A stretch of DNA of 64,000 bases from positions 236,643-300,642 of the forward strand of contig NW_021167093.1 of the NCBI RefSeq assembly GCF_003711515.1. The letters are read 5' to 3'. The notes under the pieces were generated by a model. That model did no database searches, was not told the DNA's origin, and was given only the letters and a program-made list of their open reading frames with translations. The position numbers and the translations under genes are program-made. Numbering within the stretch: the stretch's first letter is position 1; every line of letters begins with the position of its first letter. Source of the stretch: Sodiomyces alkalinus F11. Lineage: Eukaryota; Ascomycota; Sordariomycetes; Glomerellales; Plectosphaerellaceae. Shown one piece after another: positions 22,977-36,236 of the stretch.

Positions 22977-23585
22977 TTACTGTATCTGGCGGTAAGCAGG
23001 AAGGGTAGGGCTCCGCTATACCCGTGAAGAATAGTAGATAGTTAATAAAGGGTATAGTCCTCCTCCTTTTCCTTTTTTCCTTTTGTCCTTCCTATAACGC
23101 TATAGAGCTTATTAAAGGTATTCCTTATTATATTCCCGCCTATGTTCTTATAGGGTTACTACCGCGGCGTTATAATAACTAATAATAACTCCTAGTTCTT
23201 TATTCTTAACTCCTAATTTCCTTACCTAATTCTAGTATATAGTCTATAGTTCGAGGGTAGTGTTACGGTGGCGCGGGGTTAACTAGATAGTGTAATAGTA
23301 ATAGTAATAAAAACTTTAATATTAACCGCTAAAGTCGTCGTAATATAAGTATCTGTATATTATAGTAGCGCTAGAGTATTAGCATACTAATAGTCGTAGA
23401 TACCTTCTCCTAATAGTACTAATTATCGCTATAAACGGGGAACCGTTTATATTATACTATATATATGCCTTAGTAATACCAAGGTAGTATTATAGCGGCT
23501 AATATACGGTCGTTACTTACATTATAGTAAGTGTCTAGGAACTTACCCTAATAATATTAAAGCTTACGCTAATACTATAAGTATT

Positions 23586-23596
23586 AGTATTACTTA
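23586..23596. repeat. Target-site duplication of SINE copy 1, left
   Basis: AGTATTACTTA here matches AGTACCACTTA at 24064-24074, right of the SINE, with two C/T differences as RIP would give. Confidence 0.7.
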
Positions 23597-24063
23597 GGGG
23601 GGATAGTATAGGTGGTAGACACGCCTGGTGGCCGCGTAAGGCCGTGGGTTCGAATCTCACTCCCCTTAATCGTGCGCGATTTTTTTCGCGCGCGACCTAC
23701 CCGGAGCTCCTGCACGTTATAGGGGTCCCCGCACGTTCGGGGAGATATTTATTAGCTTAGGCGCTGATAAGTAAAACTATACTGCCTCTAGTATATACCC
23801 TCCTTGAGGGGGGGGGGGTATATATCTATTACGCGTAATTAAGCGTACCCACACACTTACTACGATTAAGCCCTAGAGCCTAAGGAACTACGGGGAGCGC
23901 ACACTACTATAAAGATAAGTCCCGGACTAATAACTCTAGTTCGCCTATTCTTTATTTTTATATACAGGTTATATAAATAACTAGATACTCGTTATAGGGT
24001 TAGTATCCTTAATAGGCTTATACTATAGCTCTAGGGCTATATACACGTATTAAAAAAAACAAA
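23597..24063 (+). mobile_element. tRNA-headed SINE, copy 1 (467 bp)
   Basis: The first about 75 bases resemble a tRNA: GGTGGTAGAC at the box A position, GGTTCGAATC at box B, and acceptor-like ends GGGGGAT and CTCCCC. A hairpin CGTGCGCGA/TCGCGCGCG around a T7 loop follows, then a body with a TCCCCGCACGTTCGGGGA hairpin and a G-run. The last about 30 bases before the A-rich tail, GCTCTAGGGCTATATACACG, match the LINE-1 3' end. Two other copies are at 54073-54545 and 58944-59452. It encodes no protein. It sits inside LINE-2a between 11-bp target duplications. Confidence 0.85.
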
Positions 24064-25527
24064 AGTACCACTTATTTTTAATACGCTAATAGTCGACGCC
24101 CTTATAAGGATATAGGTCGTCTTTATACCGTTAAGGTACCGTAGGTGTATTAAGGTAGTCTAACTCGTTAATAGATCCCCCCGCTACTAAGAAGCAGTAA
24201 TAACGTCTTATAGACGTTTATACCGTTTACCTTTCGGCTAAGGTTATTAGTAATAGTAGTATCGCTATGGTAAGTAGTCTCCCTTTGATATCGCGGTAGC
24301 GCTATACTAATAACCTATAGGCTAAGGAGTATCTAAAGATAGCGGCTTTATCCTTTAGATAGACCGTTGCTCGGGCGCTACCTTCCGGTTATTGCTATAG
24401 CGGTACCTTATCGGTGGAGGTAATTCTATAAGACCTTCTCCGCCGTACTTACCGCCTAAAGGGTATAATAGGTGTTATAATAGACTACTACGTACGTAAT
24501 CCCTTTTCGATATCGCTACCGCGCCTCCGCGGTAGTAGTATAACTAACTAGTTCTAGGGCCTTAAGTATATTGAAAGTGGTATTAGTACCTTTAAGGGGG
24601 GTAACGCTAAAACCAGCGAGGAGTAAAGAGGGGGGGGGGCTATAGCCTAGTAACGCTTTCATTATCAGGTAAGTAGTTATAAGAAGTGAGAAGGTAGTAG
24701 CGAGAGAGTCTAAAAGGGAATAGGCGTAGATTAAGTGGTAGTTATGGCCGGTCCGAACGTAGGTGGTCCTAAAGAACTAGAATAATCGCTGCCCTCTCTA
24801 TACTAAGGAGGGGGTACTATATAAGCACTATATACTCCTAGGCTAACGCTAGTATAGTTAAACGGATATCGTAAACGGATATCTACGCCTAAGCCTAGGC
24901 CACGGCCCTATATAGTAGTATCGGCCTAGGGTAGCTGTGGCCACGTTAAGACGGGAGCCCGGTCTTATCTATACGGGAACCCGTTATAGTCCTGTCGTGT
25001 ACCCGGCCTCTATCTCCTAGGTAGGGGCACCTGATATTAATACTGCTAGGGTCCTAGCTTATAAAGCCCCTATTTAATACTAAACCGGGCTGTTATATTA
25101 CATCTTCTCCGCTATAGTACTACTACGCCCTTATAGACTTCTATAACTTTAAGGGCGAGATAGAAGTCGATAAGCCTTTTCCGTTATAGGAACTACTTAG
25201 CTATTACCCCGGTTTTTATATTATAGTCTAGTATATTTTAGAGATCTCCTCTAAACGTAAGTAGTCTCCCTATAATACCGAAGAGCTCCTTACACTTCTC
25301 CTTAGTTATATGCTAGTACTAGAGTACTATATCCTCCGCTATCTCTGCCTCCCGTCGCTATAAGGGCGCTATGTTATTAGGAATCCCGGCACCTTTATTT
25401 TAGTAAGGAAAGCTTATAGGCCTAGTTTTTTTAATTTAATTCAGGTGAGTACGGAGCTTTATAGCTTAAGGAGTCCTCTATATTTCCGGAGGGAGCGTTA
25501 TAATAAAGGGCGGCTTAGTACCGTTAT

Positions 25528-25539
25528 AGCGTAGCTATA
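25528..25539. repeat. Target-site duplication of LINE-1a, left
   Basis: AGCGTAGCTATA here matches AGCGTAGGTATA at 31717-31728, right of the element (11/12). The uninterrupted site in LINE-2b near 56410-56425 supports the reading. Confidence 0.7.
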
Positions 25540-25859
25540 CATCCTTCTTACAACTCATATAGGGGGACCTACGTTTTACGCGTAAACGCCCTAAACCACT
25601 CAAAACCTATATCAATTCATAGCTCTTTTTAAGCTCTATATGCCTATATATAGCGCTGTATCGCGTAGGCGCTAGTTCAGGCGTATTATAAGTGCGAAAA
25701 TGCGTGGAAACGGGCCTGCTCCCCCGCGTACGGGGGAAAAGTCTAACGTGGCCCATACGCCCACGCTGACAAAGCAGTAGGCCTAGCCGTCCAGAGCCGC
25801 ACCCCCGACCTCTACGCAACTATAACGCTATAAATAATAACCTACTAGCTATAACTCTA

Positions 25860-27340
25860 GCTATAATAACGCCCCTAACGCCCCTAACGCCCCCCCTAAC
25901 GCCCCCCTAATGCCCCTATAACTATAGAGGGCCTAGGGGAGGTAGATATTGGTAATACCTCTATTATAGAGAATTTAACCCTCGTTACGCCTCTAAACTC
26001 GAAAAGGCACTTTAGCCCTTCTACACCTACCCCTAGAAGTTTTTCTAGGACCCGAATCGAATCCCCCTCGGACTCGGAAGCCGAAGGCGGTTTCGAAACG
26101 CCCTCTAGGGCCCCCTCTGCCTTTAGGCCCCCCCCCTGCTAAAACACCGAGCCTTTTAGGCTCTAAATATGCTAAATGGGCCCCTAGAATAGCTAAGGCC
26201 CCTGGAGAAACCTCGGCCGAGCTCTAGAAGTCGACTACTTCGGCTAGTAAGGCATAAGCTAAGGAACTACTTTAACAGGCCCTTTAGCTATTTTAATAGG
26301 CCTATACCCTCGACCCTGCCCCCTAGGTTAAAGCCCTAGCCGTAGGGCTTAAATCTACTATCGACAGAACCCCGAGCCCGTAGCCTCCTACACTTAAAGA
26401 GAAGGTCAACGAAGTAGCTTAGGCAGTTCATAGGCTTATAGAATAGTAGTCTAAACCCCTTTATAGCGAGGCTTTAAAGGAAAAGAAAGGCCCTACCCAG
26501 GCCCCTATTTTAGGGGCTTTAGCAGCTCTAACACTATTAGCCCGTCTCCCTCTAGCATCCCTCCTAATACACCCTAAAAAGGTCCCTAAGGTTATTCTAT
26601 AGCCTACCGTAGGGGTAGCGATGACTAGGGATAACTTCGACCCCCTCGCGCTTCGGAATAAGATTAATAAGGCTCTAAGAACCCCTATAGTTACGGCTAT
26701 TAGCCGGTCGACTAAGGGGAACCTTGTTTTAACCCCGGGGCTAAAATACAGCATTTAATAGCTCCTAGACTCGTAGAATTAGTGTTTTAAAGAGCTAAAC
26801 CTCCCTCTCTAGCCCCCTTAGCCTATAGACGACTAGTGTAAGCCTATTATTAAATAGGTGCCTTCTAAAGCCTTTAGCGGTCGCGATACCCCTTTACCCG
26901 ACCCTTCCGAGCCGCCGTAAAAGGCCCTAAACCAAAGCCTATAATAGGGCCTAGGTCTATAGGATCTAGCCACCGAAATCGGCACCTTTAACCCTATTAG
27001 AGTAGTAGGGAAGCCTTGGTGGCTAGGGGCTCTAAACGCGTTTTATGGCACGGTGGTTATTTCTATGCTCTCTACTAAAGAATAGAAGTACTGCCTAAAA
27101 TAGGGGCTCAATATAGCCAGCTAATGGCTAAAGGTCTATAAATATAGGTCTATAACCCCTAGAACCTAGTTTCCTGCCCTATCTATGCCGTTATAGGTTA
27201 TAGGGAGGAATACCACTACTATAACGAGTATAAAGAATACAGAGACTGCGAGTATAAGACCTATAAGTGCTATAAGTACGAAGGAGATCACCCCCCCTTT
27301 AGCAGGGACTACGGAGTCATTTAAGCTATAAAACCCTAAT
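25860..27340 (+). pseudogene. LINE-1a ORF1 remnant
   Basis: A degraded frame encodes a basic/proline-rich protein. Near 27200-27310 it has a Cys/Tyr-rich block (YRDCEYKTYKCYKYEGDH) that looks like zinc knuckles with Cys mutated to Tyr. Such ORF1 products bind the element RNA. The 5' part includes a repeat of about 10 bp (AACGCCCCT-like, about 25866-25916). Stops are of RIP type. Confidence 0.6.
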
Positions 27341-27429
27341 TTTATTTCTATAAATAAAGGGCCTTATAGTTCGAAAGATATTCGGTTTATTTAATATAAC
27401 GTCGATAAATAGACCCCGGCGTAAAAGAC

Positions 27430-30400
27430 TATCCTGGAATAGGCCCTAGAGGCTTCGTCTGATATAGTCTTTATATAGGAACTAGCCTTCGTCTTAATAC
27501 TAGAAGGGTGGTTTATTCGGAACCACCCTGCTTTCTATACCGTTATACCTATATCCTAAAAACCCCAGTTTTTCCATATTAAGCCTAGGGTCCTTACTTA
27601 TATAGCAAAGAGCTCTAGTATTGATTTTTCACACCGCGATAACCTTCTAGACGATATAGACACGTAGATTATAGAGGTCTATTATCTATAGTCCTTTTAT
27701 ATTCTACACGTTTATAATTAGATAGAATAGGACCCCGAAACGATAGGCCGAAGGCGGCCCCCTAGCCCTACTCATTTTACCTCTTCCACTCTTACCTCTT
27801 CCACTTCTTCTTTTTCTTCTTCTTTTCCCTCCTTTTTAGGCCCTAGAAGCCGGCTCTGGACCGAGGATCGTGTGCTTTAGGGCCTGCAGGTCCCTAAGCC
27901 TACCCTTATTATAGGGGACTTTAACAGAAACCACTAGTAGTAGAACGGAGCGGCTACTAACCAGGCTTCTATTAAGGCCTAGGCCCTAGTAGACTGGTTA
28001 GATAGCCTCAGAGCTATCTATTTAGTGGATTCTAAAGAAGTTAACCTAAACGGGGGGACCTTTTTTAGGTCTTATCTTCGTTAAGAGTCGGTTATAGACC
28101 TAGCCTTTTACACGCCCGGCTTCGATCGTCTCCGCTTCGATAAGTGGGAATATATCGAAAACACTACCTCTTTACACCGCGCTATCCTCCTTTCGGCTAT
28201 CGTTTTAGGCTCCGAAGGTCCTATAAATAGGGTCCTCCCGCCGGCGTATAACTATAAGCTAGTAGACTAGGACCTATTTTCTAGTACCCTAAGGGGCCTA
28301 GAACCTAGCCTTAACCGGGAGCTCTAATAGGCTATTAACGCCTCGGACTAGGACTTTTTAGGTCGTTCCCTCTCTGACACTATTACCAGAGCGCTTTAGG
28401 CTTTAGTGCCCAAGTTAAGGGTAGTAGAGCGTTCGAAGCCGTGGTGGACTAAAGAGCTAAAAGCCCTGCGAAAAATAGCTAGCAGGGCGTTTAGAGTATT
28501 TAGAAAGACTTCTAAGAAGGGGGCCTTAGCTACCTAGCTAGCGTCTTTAGAAACCTCCTGGAAAGAAGCACGAAACGCCTACTATCAGGCGGTAAAAATA
28601 GTAAAAGACGACTACTAGGAGACTTTGCTAGCCTACGCCAAAGGCCTCGAGATTTTTAAGGCCTATAACTATACGAAAAGCGGCCTTAACACGAAAATCC
28701 CACCGATCCAGACACCTATAAAGCAGAAGGCCTATGCCTTCGAAGATAAATATAACGCCCTACTTTAGGCCCTTTTTCTAGCACCCTCTACTACCGCTAC
28801 TAACGCCCCCGAAGCCCCTGTATTTATAGGCCCTTCGGGGGGCCTAGACCCCTCCTACCCTTCTAATAGTCCCTACAGCCTAACTAGATTACGTAGTAAG
28901 GGCCTTAGAAGACCGTGGGAGTGGCCTAGCTTATAGGCTATAGAGCTATAATACGCGGCTTTCGGAGCCGCTAAAGGGAAGGCCCCTGGACCGAATAGAA
29001 TAGATTTAAAACCCATCTAATAGGCCTATAAGGCTATCCCTGGGTCCTTTTTATAGGCTTACTTAGTATTCTTTTCCGTAGGATACTACCCTACCTACTA
29101 GAAAGAAGCCCTCGGGGTTATTCTGCCGAAAGCAAGGAAGAAGGATTATTTAGACTCTAAATCTTATAGGATTATAGCCCTTCTAAACTACCTAGGTAAA
29201 GTACTTAAACGGGTTATAGCTATTAGGCTTAGCTTTCTAGCTAATACCCGTGACGACCTTCTATACTCTAATTAAACAGGGGGTAGAAAATAACGCTCTG
29301 CTATCGATACGGCCTTTTTCCTCCTCTATTATATCGAAGAATAGCGTAAATCACGCCAGAATCCTATAATCTCTACGCTGTTTTTAGATATTAAAGGAGC
29401 CTTCGATTACGTCGCCCGTCCCTAGCTACTCAGGACCCTTTAAGAACTATACCTACCCCCGAACCTAGTTAAATAGGTAGCCTCTGTTATGGAAAATAGG
29501 CGTATCTAATTAGCCTTTGAGGGGTAGGTTTAATAGCCTACCCCCCTAAATATAGGGGTTCTATAAGGCTCTCCGGTTTCCCCTACCCTATTCCTGATTT
29601 ATATTAGGAAGGTTATAGCCGGACCGGATTTTCGGGGTCTTTAGCTATCCTATATAGACGATTTCCAGCTATCTATAGTGTTTACGTCGACTAGGAAAAA
29701 CTATAAAACCCTGGGAAAAGCCGTAGCCTCTCTTTTCGACGTAGTAAAAGTTAACTAAGTCCTTTTCGACTACCGAAAAACAGAGCTTATTCACTTCCAC
29801 CGAAGACGCTCTATACAAGATACTCCGGTTATTATAGGGGGGCACTTAGTTAAACTAGCCCTCGGTGCTATTAGGTGGCTTAGGGTCTGGTTTGATCCTA
29901 AGCTATCCTTTAAACCCCACGTCGAAAAACGCCTACACTTAGCTTTAGGGGCCCTAAATAGGCTATATAGGCTAGCTAGCTCGTAGAGGGGCCTTTTCTT
30001 TAAGGCCTTATAGTAGCTATATATACCCTGTATAGCTTCCTTAGCTAACTGTAGCTCGTAGCTCTAGTAGGACCCTAAATCACCGACAAAATACCTTGTG
30101 GACCGCCTAGAACGTCTATAATACGGCGCTTTAGTTAGGGCCCTAGGTGCTTTTAGGGGGGCCCCTTTACGGCCTCTAGAACTCGAAGCAGTAGTCCCCC
30201 TAGCGGCGGTTAGGCTAACTAGGTCTAATAGGCTTTACGCGTTTAGAACCTTAAAATTTCTGCCGAACCACCCTATTACACGCTAGCTCCTACTAAGCCA
30301 AAACCAGGAAAACCTTACCCTTCTTTAGAACCTATAGCCTACTATATAACTATATAGGCTAGGCCTAGAAATAGTGGCTTTAGTAGGTTAGTCTTAGGAT

Positions 30401-31030
30401 TTCGAGGGTCCTTCGGCTAGGTAGGAGGCCCCCTAGGCCTCGCAACCTATAGCGGACCTAAGACCCTTTTTCCCCCTTAAAGACCGTCCTGGCCCTGGCT
30501 CTGGCCCTGATACCCTTAACTAGAAAATAGCCTACCTCGAAGCCCTCGCTAAAATATAATAAGGCCTAGGGGAATAGGCTACTATTTTCTATACCGACGG
30601 CTGCCTAGGCTACCCTACTAGGCCCCCTATAGGGCCTTCGTAGGCTATAGCCGCTATAATATAGTGGACTAAGACCGGAAGGCCCTGTAAAGCTATAGGC
30701 TTTAACCTAGGGGCCGCTGCCGAAGTCGCGGACGCTGAATTATACACTATTCTTCAGGCCCTTTATACTGCCCTAGAGTAGACGCCTAGGCCCCTAGAGT
30801 GCTATATTTATAGTGATTCCTAGGGGGCTATTTAGAAGCTTTAGCGCACCTTATAATAGGCTATAGAAGCTAAATCCCTTATCTCTCGCCTTAAATAGCT
30901 AGGCACCTCGGTTTCTATTTAGTAGTGCCCCTCGTATATAGGGTTAGAAGTGAACGAACTAGGGGATAAAGTGGCTAAAATGGCGTTAAACCCTGAAAAA
31001 GCTACTACATCCATTAGTTTAGTTACCCTT
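27430..31030 (+). pseudogene. LINE-1a ORF2 remnant (endonuclease, RT, RNase H)
   Basis: The endonuclease-like domain (about 27430-28230) shows DIVFIQELAF, a GDFNRNH-type block (LIIGDFNRNH) and SVIDLAFYTPGF. RT (about 28950-29950) shows APGPNRIDLK-type start, FLDIKGAFDYVARP, GSPVSPTLFLIYI and YIDD (29651-29662). RNase H (about 30560-31020) begins ATIFYTDGCLG and contains EVADAELYTILQALYTALE. A C-terminal block with SCPFYKNE follows, and the frame ends near 31508. Together these made the target-primed reverse transcription enzyme. TAG/TAA stops inactivate it. Confidence 0.85.
27780..27835. repeat. Pyrimidine-rich low-complexity tract in LINE-1a
   Basis: Repeated CTCTTCCACT/TTCTTCTT units encode a Ser/Thr/Phe-rich spacer within the endonuclease region. 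The same tract occurs in LINE-1b at about 60435-60480. Confidence 0.7.
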
Positions 31031-31684
31031 AGCCATCTAAAACGCCGGGCTAATAAAGCCTTAATTAAAGACTAAAAGGCCCTTTACAACGACGAAGAAG
31101 AGGCGGAGAAAAGAGGTAAATCAGTGCGTTTAGGCCGCCTATATAGGCGCCTAGTCCGCGATAACCTCCGTTTCTCCCGAAAACCACGACTAATATAAGG
31201 CCTTAGGTGGGTAAAATCGGCTTTTACGCAGTTAAAAACCGGCTTCCGATACCTAAAAACCCACTAAAAAAGGGCCTAAAACTACCCTAACGACCGCTAT
31301 TTCTATCTCGGCTCCCCTATACAGAATACAGCACACCTTATCCTTTCCTGCCCTTTTTATAAAAACGAATAAAAAGCCCTACGGGAAGCCCTAGCAGGCC
31401 TACCGCTATCTTTAGCGCTATTATTCGGTACTAAAAGAGGAATACTGGCCTTATAGGCCTATCTTTTAGCTACTAAAATAGCTTTGGCAGAGTGGTATAG
31501 GGCGTAAACTATAAATCCTGCGGTCTAGTTATGTTGCTTTAGTTTTTTACCTATTTAGGTCTATTAGGCAGATTATTACGGAGGAGTTCCTTTGGTTCTT
31601 ACTACTACGCTATATTTTTACTATACCTAGCTTCTAACAGCCTCTAGCCCTTAGGTCCATAGGCGCCGCGCTATAGCTTTAGGG

Positions 31685-31716
31685 CTGTATGCGCGTAATG
31701 AATAAATAAATAAAAA
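31685..31716 (+). other. LINE-1a 3' end and tail, shared with the SINEs
   Basis: GCTGTATGCGCGTAATGAAT followed by AATA repeats. The preceding GCTATAGCTTTAGG and this block recur at the 3' ends of all three SINE copies. Confidence 0.8.
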
Positions 31717-34700
31717 AGCGTAGGTATAAGGCCGCTATGCTTCCGCCTAGGCTTAACCCTATTCCCTTATAAGGGCCTTCCTCGGGGGCGAGGTTCCGGC
31801 CTAGATTATTAGGATGGTAAGCTATACTATCCACGTAAGGGCGGCGTGCGTTCTATAGTATTAATTCGGTGCTACTAGGGCTCTCGTCGCGGCGTATATT
31901 CCGGCTAATATCTTATCTTCGGTCCCTTTCTCTTATATCCGAAGGATCTTTCGGGCGCTTAGGCTTAAGAGGTATAGGTTAAGGGGGGGGATAAAGGTCT
32001 TTTTTTCGAGGACTCTAACCGGCGTAGCCTTATAGACTCCGGCTATTAATCGCAGGTATCGGTTCTATACCGCTATAAGTACCGTTATAGGGCTATACCG
32101 GGGGCCGGCCCTTATCTTATAAATAGTTAAGGCGTAATAGATAATTACTAGTCTTATTACTACGAGGTATAATCTCCTTATATGTACGAAGCTATACCCT
32201 TACCCTACTATACTAAGCCTTAAGAGGGCGTATATTTAGGTGGCTAGTCGACTCTTTACCTCATTAGCGTATCGCCGGAAATCGAGTTTCCTATTAAGCT
32301 AGACGCTTAGTAGCCTTATCGCCTCCGCTGCTAATACCGAAATAGCGGTAAGGGAGAGCGGAGTAGAGAAGGGTGAGCGTAACTTTATAAAGGGGATATA
32401 AATATACTTAGCTAGCTTATATTATAGTCCGCTCGCTATTTCCTAGTCTAGGTAAGTACGCTACGCGGCGGTACGGCGGTACCGTGTCTATACTTCTATT
32501 TTACTAAAGACGATAATATTCGTGTTATCGGTAAAACCTACTATTATCGTTTTAAGGACCCTTTCTAGCTCCTTATAAAGGGTAGAGATATATAGAATAA
32601 AGAGGATAAGGGAGATCGGGGAGCCTTATAGTATACCCCTATGGAGATGCTATATAGATGCTATTTTACTATTAAGTAATAGTTAGGCTATATAGTCTTA
32701 GAGAAAGCTACTAATTAGATTAGTAAGCTATTAGGGGAAGCCCTTCGTTTTAAGTACCTTAAGGAGGTAGGAGTAAAGGACTATATTAAAGGCGCCTTTA
32801 ATATCTAGTTAGAGTATTAAAACGGTGCCGGTATAGGCCTAACTCGCCCTTACGGCCTCTATAACTCTTTATACTACTATCTCTATACTTTACTTAATCC
32901 GGTTATTTATTTATCTTTCCGGGAGGAGCCGATACTCCTTTATAGCGGCGGCGATACGGTCGGCTAATATCCCCTTAAAGACCTTACTTATCGTGTTAAG
33001 GAGTGATATCGGTTACTAGCCTTTTATTATCTCGTAGTCGGCCGGCGGCCGGTCTTCCTTCTTAAGGACTACTATAGTAGCGTGGCGGTACCTTTTCGGG
33101 TAATAATCCTTTTTAAGGCATGCTATAAAGATAGCGCTTAGTCTTTAGTATAGGGGAGGTCTATATACTTTTAAGAGCCCTGCTAAGAGCCTATTAGACC
33201 CTAATACCGCCTAGGGTTTAGGTTTCTTAAGGCGCTCCTGTATATCCGCTACGGTAATATCGTGGTAGATATCCTATTTAGGGGGAACTTCCGCGGCTAG
33301 GGGTCTAAGGGCGGTAAGGAGGGGGGGTAAGAAGAACTTTTGGTTAAGAACTTTAGCTTTCTCTACGTATATAGTAGCTAGGTTATTACTATTATCTTAG
33401 CGTAATAGCGGTACCGATAAGGGGTCTAACGGTGCTCTTCCTCTTATTTATACCTATTTCTATAATTATTAAAGGAGGTTATCGTTTTTCCTAGACTTAT
33501 AGAGTAAGTATCGCTAGTATAATCGCTTCGCTGCTACCACGGCCTTATCGCGGCGCCTCTCCGCTTCCTAGAACTTATCCTATCGGTTCTGGGACTTCCT
33601 GGATATATGTCTATAGTAGAGGCGCCTCGCTCCCTAGGTAAGGGTGGTTAGCTCCGCGTTTTACTAAGGGGTGGGTAGGAGCCTAGGGGTGCCCCCGCGA
33701 CGGCGCTATATAGTCTTATCGGCTATAGTTATAAGGTCCCTAATTAGGTTATTTAGTGCTAAGTTAATATCTCCTAGTATTATAAGGGGGCCGGTCTACT
33801 ATAATTTAGCGGCGGCGAGCTAGGGGACCTATAAGGGGTTAAAGTCCTTTTAGACCTAGCAGGGCCAGCCTACGTCCTATATTAGTGTTATTATAAGACT
33901 CGATATCGTATTTATCTCTGTGTAGATATAGGCTATCTATAAGTAATAGTCCGACCCGATAATAGTCTTATCGGGGCCGCCGAAGTCGTAGCGGATCCCC
34001 TATATAGCCTATATAAGGTTAATAGTGCTAGTACGCTAGCCCGGGCGGTGGTATATAGTAGTTCCGGGGGGGGATTACTAGGTTTAGGTTATACCGGGTC
34101 GTAAGGGTAAGCAGGGTATTAGCCCGGGGGTAAAAACACGGTAGCTATAACTATAAGGGGTAGTACAGGTTAAAGTCCACTATATGGATATAATGGCCCC
34201 GTGGTAGTACTATATCGAATATATCTTATAATGGTATATTTTAAGGGGTCCTAGCTAACTAGTAGTTCTCTAAGTAGATTAACTACATTATAAGGGCGTT
34301 ATCTCTAGTCCTAAATATAACCGGGTAGGTATTATAGTAGGCCCGCTATATCTATATATATAGCAGGTATCTCTTATATATATATAGGAGGGCGTAGCCT
34401 CCTTCTTAGATTAGCCGGTATACCCCTTAGTAGGGGTAGACAAGGCTTTTTATAAAGGGGTTAAGGCCGGGTTCCTGGATTATTATTATATTATACCCGG
34501 TGCGGTATTAAAGCGGGAGCTCCCGCCACGCCTAACTCCTCCTCATATTCCACGAAAAGATATAGATTCTTATTAATTAGAAGGGGGGGGGTTAAGATAG
34601 CGTGCCCGGTATAACCGGGGTCTGGCTCTAGGGTTCCTACTACGGTACCTTATTAGTCCCGCGGGGGACTATATAGGCGCTTATTAGGCGCGGTATCGGG

Positions 34701-36060
34701 GAGCCCTCCTATCCTTTAATTCTTTTCGGGGGCTATCCTCTACCTTTATAAAGGGGTTAGTCCTAGTCTTAGGTAGTAATAATCGGGGAGAAGATATACG
34801 GCTGCCGTGGGTATACCGCTTTAGTCTAGCGGGCAATATCGAAGTCCTTGGCTTAGTACTTATAAGCTTCGCGGGTCTTCTTAGCCTCTTTCCGTAGTAA
34901 TCGGTATAAATCGTTAAAGGTATCGTGATCTCTAGTATAGGCGGCGTAGCGGCGGGGGCGCCTAGGCACCACGGCGTTATAGTATCCTAGGCCCTATAAG
35001 TACGCTAATTCGGGCTTAGCGTAGTAGCGTTATACCCTCTCCGTCGTAAAGTAGCCGTTAGCCTTATAGCTAAAGTAAAGGTATTTATAGTATTATAGGG
35101 GGCTAAGGTTAGGATTATATAGTTTGTAGATATAGCTACCCCCTTTAAAAAGCAGGGTATTCTGGATAAGGCTTACTACACTTTCCGGTACAGCCGATTC
35201 GATAAGGAGAAGCGTTACCCTACTAATACCACGGCGGGGTACTTGCTATTATACTTAGAGGATTTTAGCCTCGGGATTTAGATCTTATAAGGATACTAGT
35301 AGGTCTTTTTCGGATAGGGGGTTTAGGACCTCCTAAGGGATAGTCTTAGCTAATATAGGGTAGGTATATATAGCTAGGGTGGCTTTTTTACTAAAGGCCT
35401 TCTTAACCTATTACTCCTTATAGGTAGTTTATTATTATACCCTTTTAGTAAAGGTAACGTAAATATCTCCGCTTAGTAGTTTCCGTACCGCTATAACGTT
35501 ATATCGGGTAGTCGTGGCGTTTATAGCTTAGATAATTTCCTTTAGGGTCCTGGCTTTAAGGGATTAGTCTTCGGGGAGGGTTCCTTAGCAGATATTAAAT
35601 TCCCGGTAATACTTGGCGGGGATTATTTTAGGGGGGGCGGGGTCCCGCGGCGGTACCGCTATAGAAGCCCGGGCTATAATATTAGCCTAGGTCTTTGTTA
35701 TACAATTTATTTCTTTTCGGAGTTCCTCTTAGATAATATAGCGGACGGAAACGTATAGGTATACTAGCGGCGGTATACTAGCGTTATTACGGGTACTACG
35801 TATTATAATTAGTTTCTTTATTAGCTCCACGACCTGCTTAATCGTGTTCCTATTAGCTGGTAAGGCCTGAATTTCTGCCTTAATCTTAGTTATTCTTGGT
35901 TCCGGGGGGCGTAGTAGTCCCTTTTCGGTCTTATATCGGTTCCGCGCTATATCCTGCCTTAGGAGGGGGGGGGGCGCTTATACTATAAAGAGTGGGTCCG
36001 TTACGAGTTTTACGTTATCGAGGTCGGGATAACGCTATCCCACGTTTCTTCTGGTTATAC
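31717..36060 (-). pseudogene. LINE-2a ORF1 and ORF2 remnants, right of LINE-1a
   Basis: Minus strand. ORF1 near 35020-35110 has a block YYKYLYFSYKANGY that fits CCHC spacing with all four ligands turned into Tyr. The endonuclease-like region has IHIVDFNLYY near 34200. RT has DIKGAFNIV, GSPISLILFILY and the catalytic loop read as FTDN, followed by a long C-terminal stretch (QIYALLRLSIVG, then PPLNLYL) ending at the LINE-1a insertion. The frame is RIP-inactivated. ORF borders are approximate. Confidence 0.72.
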
Positions 36061-36236
36061 CGTAGCACCGGTATTACGGTGCCGCTATAATAGTATCCCG
36101 GGAGGGAGGTGGTAATTAGAATTCCTGTCTTAGTGTTTTTATCGATTTTACTCCTATTACGCGCCCGTGGTGGATAGGCGTGTCTGAATTCTTTGTTTTT
36201 TAGATATTAACTACCCTTATTAACTAAAGGGATTAG

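Larger units (their letters stand above)
25540..31716 (+). mobile_element. LINE-1a, full-length Tad-like non-LTR retrotransposon
   Basis: A 6.2-kb element inserted in LINE-2a. Its 5' region is shared with LINE-1b (58371). ORF1, endonuclease, RT and RNase H are in LINE order, and the tail is AATAAATAAATAAAAAA. A 12-bp target duplication flanks it. All frames carry RIP stops, but the RT catalytic YIDD is intact. Its 3' end, GCTTTAGGGCTGTATGCGCG, is shared with the three SINEs, which marks it as their probable mobilising partner. Confidence 0.88.
22622..36231 (-). mobile_element. LINE-2a (Tad-like non-LTR retrotransposon), interrupted twice
   Basis: Minus-strand element of about 6.9 kb once the SINE (23597-24063) and LINE-1a (25540-31716) are removed. 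From right to left it shows ORF1 (about 36050-34850), an endonuclease-like region (about 34700-33750) and RT (about 33250-32000). RT landmarks are LDIKGAFNIV, GSPISLILFILYIS, VGFTDNTNIIVF and LNRKLDFRRYANEVKSRLA. The 3' region lies to the left. A second copy is at 53993-58366. The left border, shared by both copies, is at ACCCGGG (22622), without a visible T-run. The right border is uncertain (36060-36231) because Copia-D lies next to it. Stops throughout are of RIP type. Confidence 0.75.

Noticed and set aside
23597..23675. Stand-alone tRNA gene at the head of the SINE
   Set aside because: The anticodon arm does not form a standard 5-bp stem with a 7-base loop. The same head occurs three times attached to the same body and tail, so it is part of a SINE.
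31483..31530. tRNA-like start (TTTGGCAGAGTGG and CTATAAATCCTGCGG)
   Set aside because: The first part is coding sequence for the end of LINE-1a ORF2 (ending near 31508). No T-arm or acceptor pairing follows, so it is not a tRNA gene.
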